Shown here piece after piece: positions 4,332 through 8,271 of a DNA stretch of 8,271 bases. The notes beneath the pieces are model-generated. The model saw only the letters and a list, made by a program, of their open reading frames with translations, was not told the origin of the DNA and searched no databases. The DNA comes from Xanthobacteraceae bacterium (GTDB lineage: Bacteria > Pseudomonadota > Alphaproteobacteria > Rhizobiales > Xanthobacteraceae). Each line of letters begins with the position of its first letter. Position 1 is the stretch's first letter. The stretch is taken from NCBI GenBank assembly GCA_030044035.1, contig JASHWN010000245.1:1-8271 (forward strand). Reading direction: 5' to 3'. The translations under genes were made by a program, and so were the position numbers.

Positions 4332-7300
4332 TCACTGCGGGCTGCCGACGTAGTCCTCGCCCGCCGCCGGGTATTCGAAGAAGATCTTGCGCAGCACGCC
4401 CGGCATCAAGAGCGAGAGAATATTGACGTTGAGCACCGGCCGCCCCGGCCTGCCGACCACCTGATAGGTGAAGCCGAACATCCCGTTCTGGCCGCCGAGG
4501 ATCGGGCCGAGGACCGGGAACGGAGAGAAAATAGTGTTGACGGCTTGCAGCGGCACCAATGTGCCGTGCAGATCGACGGTATCGCGCGTGTAATCGACCA
4601 GACCGTCGATCGTGCCGCCGAGCACCGGCCCGCGCACCACGCCGTTCTGCAGCGCGACGCGGCCCGGCGCGCGGGTAAAATCGACCCGCATGCTCGAGAA
4701 TTGCAGGTCGCTGCGGGCGGCCGGCGCGCCGTTTTGCCCGCCGCTCGTCGCCGCGCGCTGCAGCTCGGCTTCGTCGTGCACGGTGAAGTCGCGCACCATC
4801 AACGTGCCCTGCTGGCCCGGATTGTTGGTTGACGGCGCGTCCATGGTCATGGCCAGCTGGCCGCCGCGCATGCGCGGATAGACGTCGGTGGCGCGGAACA
4901 AGGCGCCGGCGTCGCTGGTACGCAGATAGACGACTTGGCGTCCGTCGGCCTGGCCGTGCAGTTCGCCGCTGAGCGAGCCGTTGCTGCCGATCTTGGCGCT
5001 CAGACCGAAACTGCGAATTTCGCCGGCGCGGCGCGACATTTTCAGGTCGACGTTGCTCAGCGCCTCGCCGTTGAAGGCGAGCACGGCGCCGAGCTTGAAG
5101 TCGATATCGATATCCGGCGTCGGTTGATTGTCGGGCGCGGCGCTGCGCGCCCCGCCGGTCAGCGATTTGATGAAGCCGCGGCCGTCGTAAACCTCGCCGC
5201 GCATGGTCACGCGCAGCGCCCCGTCGGGGCTGCGCTCCGCTTTCAGCGTCGCCTTGTCGCCGTCGGAAAAGCCGTAGGACTGGAAATTGGCCGATTGCAG
5301 CGCGCCCGAGCCGTCGAGATCGACCGCGCCTTTGACGCCGCCGCCGGCGCCCTCGATCACCAGATCGTCGATGTGAACCGAATCCGCGGCGGTGACGAGC
5401 GTCAACGTCGCGCGCGACGGCTTGCCCGCCGGCTTGATCCAACCCGGCAAAAAGCCGTCGATCTGCGCCGGCGTCAGGTCGGCAGCGATGGCGAAGCGCC
5501 CTGCGCGTTCGGAGCCGCCGTCGATATGGCCGGTGACCCGGATCGGGATCGCGCCGCCGATCGTATTGCCCTGATCGAGGCCCAGGCTGTTGCGCGCCGC
5601 GGCGTCCAGCATGCCCTGAAGCTTGATATCGACGTCGCCGGTATCGCGGGCCTGGTGATAGTCGAGATTGACCGGCGCGCCGGCGATCTTGACGTCGCCC
5701 TTGAACGCAAAGCCCTGCGGGTTGGCGATGACGTGCAGGGTGGCGGCATCGAGCCGCTGCCCCATGATCATGTGTTCGGCGGAAAAGTTGGTGGCGTCGA
5801 CGGCGATGGAATAATTGGTTGAGCCCGGCGGCAGATCGGCCTTCAGCGGCATCGCCAGCGACACCTGTGCGCTCATCGTGCCGTGCGTGGTTGCCGGATC
5901 GAATGGCGCGCCGGCGACCTCGCGCAGCCGGTCCATGGCCAACAATTCGGCCGCCGCCGGCGCCGGACCGTCGAGCTTGAAATGGACGCGCGCCGGCGGT
6001 TGGAAGGGCGCCGTGTCGGGCACTTCAAACAGGCCCGCGGACAGAACGAGCTTGCGGCCGGACGGCAGATCGGCGGCGGCCTTGCCGACCAGCACCTGCG
6101 CATCGCGACCGACGACGTGCACAGTGAGATCGGCGCCGTTTAGCGCTGGTAGCCCGGCGACCGGCTCAATGACGCAGTTCGTCGCCGTCGCTTCGATCGA
6201 CAGACCATTGTCGGGAACCGGCGGACCGCTGGCTTTGAGCGTTTCCAGCGGCGCATTCACCGCAATCGTGATGTGGTCGACGGTGCCGCTTTCGAGATGG
6301 TCGTTGAACCAGTCGCGCACCTTGGGTGAGACGAAAACCGGCCATAGCCGCTTGAGGTCGGCAACCGACATGCGCTTGCCGGCAAAGCCGGCATTGAGGT
6401 GCAGGTTGCCGTTGGCATATTCGGCGCTGCCCGACATCGCCAGGCTCACGTCCATATTGCCGATATCGCCGTCGCTGACGACCAGGCGCTGTTTGGCCGG
6501 ATCGTACGTGCCGCTGATCGCGACCCGGTTGAGGATCAGCGGATTTGCGGATTCGCCCGGGCTTGCCAGCATGGCGGTGCCGCCGCCGACCTTGAACGAC
6601 CACTCGCCGCCCGGCTGTGCCGGCGCCTCGACCTGGCCGAGAAGGGTGATGCGGTTGCCGCCGGCGATGATCTGGAACGGCACCGAAAGCACGCGCGCGG
6701 CGGCATCCCACTCGAACTTGAATTCGGCACGGTCGAGGTCAACGCGGCCGTCGTCGTGACGGCCGTCGCCGACGAAGCCGGCTTCGGCAACGAGGCGTCC
6801 GGTGACGTTGCGCGGCACGCCGTCCGAGCCGATCTCGCCGCGCAAGCTTGCCGACAGCGGCACCGACGTCTGCACGGTGCCGTCGCCGAGATGCAACGCC
6901 CGCAGCAGACCGTTGGCAGGAACGTGGCGGGCCTCAATCTGAATGCTGCGGGCGCCGTTGCGGATCGGCTGGACGGCGGCAACCAAGGCCCAGGGACGCT
7001 TCTCGCTTTCGGAGCCCAGCCTGATGGTCAGGCCGCCGCCGCGCGGCCGCTCCAGACTGAGCTTGATGTTGGCGAGCGACCAGTCCTTGCCGCTGCGCTC
7101 ATCATCGACCGTGAGCGTACCCTCTTTGAGGCCGATCTCGCGCAGGTCATGGCCGTCGAGGCCGGTTTCGGCGATGCGGTCGATCCACGACAACACAGCC
7201 GCCAAAATCTCGCTGCTGCGGCGCGGCGAAAACGACCCTGCCGGCTGGATTGTGTGCTGCGGTGCAAGCGGCTCCGGCATTGCCGCGGCCTCGCGAATTG

Positions 7301-7940
7301 GCCGTTTCGGCTCGCCGATACCGTTCGCGCCCGGACCATCAGCTGGAACCGTTGCGGTGACGATCGGGTGCTTATCGGCACCGGCGAACACCGTCACTTC
7401 GCCATCGCGCTCGATGCGAACGTTGAGCTGCGCGCCGACGAGGTTCAAGCTCTCGGCGCGCATGTGGCCGCTGAGCAGACTTAACGCGGAAACCCGGACT
7501 TCGGCCTTTGGCGCCCGCGCCACGACCGCGCCATCCGGATCGCGGACCACGATGTCGCGAATGCGCACCGCGGCGCCGCCATTCTCGGTGCCTTCGATCT
7601 GGGTACCGCCGACTTCGACCCGCTCGCGGCCGCCGAAATTCTCCTCGATGGCGGAAACCAGCCACGGCGTGAACACGTCGAGCTGGATCGGGCCGCTGGC
7701 AAGCCGCCACCACAATCCAAGCGCGGCGACCAGCACCAATGCGGCAAGCACGCCGCTGCCGATGCCGACCCGGCGGATCAGGCGGCGATGGCGGGCAAGC
7801 AGCCGCAGATAAGCTGCAAGATAAGGGCTATCGCTCCAGCGCCCGCGGGGACGCGCGCCTCGAAGGCTCCTACGCCGACGCGGATACGCGACCGGCTCCC
7901 GCTGCGGGAGCGCTGCGCTCTGGCGATCCTCTCTAGCCAT
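4332..7940 (-). CDS. AsmA-like / DUF3971 (YhdP-type) membrane-anchored envelope protein
   Basis: 1202 residues from the ATG at 7940, which has GAGGGG just upstream; an ATG at 7994 would add 18 residues and is less well supported. Residues 1-57 are a basic, Arg-rich cytoplasmic tail; about 58-79 form one transmembrane helix (IGSGVLAALVLVAALGLWW). The rest, roughly 1120 residues, would lie in the periplasm. It is rich in alternating beta-strand patterns and resembles the AsmA/TamB/YhdP clan: LWPVFVSPKVRDWFNDHL at about 532-549 is typical of DUF3971, and the C-terminal AsmA-like block at about 1105-1185 has DGLVDYTRDTVDLHGTLVP, LGPILGGQNGMFGF and NVNILSLLMPGVLRKIFF. Family members form long grooved beta structures implicated in moving phospholipids between inner and outer membranes; that role is inferred by family. 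No frameshift is seen. The gene is divergent from the peroxiredoxin gene, 128 bases apart, and convergent with the cupin gene. Open frames on the opposite strand within it are GC-bias shadows. Confidence 0.93.
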   Translation of the reverse strand: MAREDRQSAALPQREPVAYPRRRRSLRGARPRGRWSDSPYLAAYLRLLARHRRLIRRVGIGSGVLAALVLVAALGLWWRLASGPIQLDVFTPWLVSAIEENFGGRERVEVGGTQIEGTENGGAAVRIRDIVVRDPDGAVVARAPKAEVRVSALSLLSGHMRAESLNLVGAQLNVRIERDGEVTVFAGADKHPIVTATVPADGPGANGIGEPKRPIREAAAMPEPLAPQHTIQPAGSFSPRRSSEILAAVLSWIDRIAETGLDGHDLREIGLKEGTLTVDDERSGKDWSLANIKLSLERPRGGGLTIRLGSESEKRPWALVAAVQPIRNGARSIQIEARHVPANGLLRALHLGDGTVQTSVPLSASLRGEIGSDGVPRNVTGRLVAEAGFVGDGRHDDGRVDLDRAEFKFEWDAAARVLSVPFQIIAGGNRITLLGQVEAPAQPGGEWSFKVGGGTAMLASPGESANPLILNRVAISGTYDPAKQRLVVSDGDIGNMDVSLAMSGSAEYANGNLHLNAGFAGKRMSVADLKRLWPVFVSPKVRDWFNDHLESGTVDHITIAVNAPLETLKASGPPVPDNGLSIEATATNCVIEPVAGLPALNGADLTVHVVGRDAQVLVGKAAADLPSGRKLVLSAGLFEVPDTAPFQPPARVHFKLDGPAPAAAELLAMDRLREVAGAPFDPATTHGTMSAQVSLAMPLKADLPPGSTNYSIAVDATNFSAEHMIMGQRLDAATLHVIANPQGFAFKGDVKIAGAPVNLDYHQARDTGDVDIKLQGMLDAAARNSLGLDQGNTIGGAIPIRVTGHIDGGSERAGRFAIAADLTPAQIDGFLPGWIKPAGKPSRATLTLVTAADSVHIDDLVIEGAGGGVKGAVDLDGSGALQSANFQSYGFSDGDKATLKAERSPDGALRVTMRGEVYDGRGFIKSLTGGARSAAPDNQPTPDIDIDFKLGAVLAFNGEALSNVDLKMSRRAGEIRSFGLSAKIGSNGSLSGELHGQADGRQVVYLRTSDAGALFRATDVYPRMRGGQLAMTMDAPSTNNPGQQGTLMVRDFTVHDEAELQRAATSGGQNGAPAARSDLQFSSMRVDFTRAPGRVALQNGVVRGPVLGGTIDGLVDYTRDTVDLHGTLVPLQAVNTIFSPFPVLGPILGGQNGMFGFTYQVVGRPGRPVLNVNILSLLMPGVLRKIFFEYPAAGEDYVGSPQ

Positions 7941-7996
7941 CCCCCCTCGGGCGTCCCCTCGTCCGTGGTGCTCGTTAGAACGCGCGCCCCCCATAC

Positions 7997-8025
7997 TCGA
8001 CCACCCCCGCCGGCGCGAATATGCT
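7997..8025 (+). promoter_or_regulatory. Possible sigma-70-like promoter for the peroxiredoxin gene
   Basis: TCGACC (7997-8002), a 17-base spacer and TATGCT (8020-8025) each match four of six positions of the TTGACA/TATAAT consensus. The position, about 45 bases before the start codon, is reasonable. Such partial matches are common, so this is a weak call. No OxyR or other stress operator is recognised in the 128-base divergent gap. Confidence 0.25.
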
Positions 8026-8068
8026 AGCCGGACAAAATGCCTCCGCGAAAGCGTCGAAAGGAAGGCGC

Positions 8069-8271
8069 ATGCCAGAACATAAGGTGAAGGGTGGAAGCGC
8101 CGGGCTGGTGCCGGGCGCCAAAGCGCCCGATTTCGCCTTGCCGCGCGACGGCGGCGGCACGGTTTCGCTGGCCGACTTCGCCGGCAAGAAGCTCGTGCTT
8201 TACTTCTACCCGCGCGCCGATACCTCGGGCTGTACCCGGGAGGCGATCGATTTCTCGCGGCAGAAGGCCGC
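8069..8271 (+). CDS. bcp: Bcp-type peroxiredoxin (thiol peroxidase), N-terminal fragment
   Basis: The first 67 codons of a gene that runs off the window. AAGGA and GGAAGG lie at 8058-8065 before the ATG. After a short variable tail come GLVPGAKAPDFALPRDGGGT and a thioredoxin-fold strand KLVLYFYPRADTSGCTREAIDF. This holds the peroxiredoxin signature P-x3-T-x2-C: Pro48, Thr52 and the peroxidatic Cys55. The enzyme reduces hydrogen peroxide and organic peroxides in the cytoplasm, drawing electrons from thioredoxin or another thiol. Many Bcp proteins have a resolving cysteine five residues after the peroxidatic one (GCTxEACDF); here that place is Ile60, so the enzyme would be a 1-Cys type or use a cysteine beyond the window. 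Divergent from the AsmA-like gene; co-regulation is possible but not shown. Confidence 0.92.
   Translation, partial: MPEHKVKGGSAGLVPGAKAPDFALPRDGGGTVSLADFAGKKLVLYFYPRADTSGCTREAIDFSRQKA

Noticed and set aside
4327..5442. 371-codon minus-strand frame overlapping the AsmA-like gene
   Set aside because: Extremely Arg-rich shadow in another frame of a clearly recognisable gene.
6399..7484. 361-codon + strand frame opposite the AsmA-like gene
   Set aside because: Antisense shadow created by GC-rich codon use; no independent family pattern or start signal.

Overview
The window looks like a chromosomal segment of a high-GC alphaproteobacterium, most likely Rhizobiales and close to Bradyrhizobium/Rhodopseudomonas. 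This rests on the style of the proteins (branched-chain-amino-acid-type binding protein, TyrRS, DUF3971/AsmA-like giant protein), on roughly 60-70% GC in the main genes, and on degenerate intergenic repeats of a kind I associate with that group. The taxon is inferred, not proven.

Layout, left to right. (1) 2-202, + strand: the C-terminus of a periplasmic substrate-binding protein of a branched-chain-amino-acid-type ABC transporter. (2) 324-1583, + strand: complete tyrS. (3) 1584-1825: a non-coding gap with decayed repeat remnants. (4) 1826-2830, - strand: an alpha/beta hydrolase with an intact-looking catalytic triad and an unusual C-terminal membrane anchor. (5) 2831-3518: about 690 bases with no convincing gene, holding another repeat remnant, a 7-bp inverted repeat and, at its right end, a perfect FNR/FixK-type palindrome. 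(6) 3519-3896, + strand: a small exported cupin with a very strong ribosome binding site. (7) 3897-4331: non-coding, containing a 217-bp MITE-like element (4036-4252) with perfect 16-bp terminal inverted repeats and a flanking 5-bp direct repeat. (8) 4332-7940, - strand: a 1202-residue inner-membrane-anchored AsmA-like/DUF3971 (YhdP-type) protein. (9) 8069-8271, + strand: the start of a Bcp-type peroxiredoxin, divergent from the AsmA-like gene.

The outer genes (tyrS, the AsmA-like gene, the peroxiredoxin) are housekeeping or envelope genes with high GC. The middle part, about 1584-4331, has lower coding density, drops to about 50% GC in the mature part of the cupin, and carries repeats, a mobile-element relic and the only clear oxygen-type regulatory site. 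It reads as an accessory insertion between core genes. I see no defence system, CRISPR array, tRNA, rRNA or intact transposase. The two observations most worth following are the non-autonomous mobile element and the FNR/FixK-box plus exported-cupin unit.
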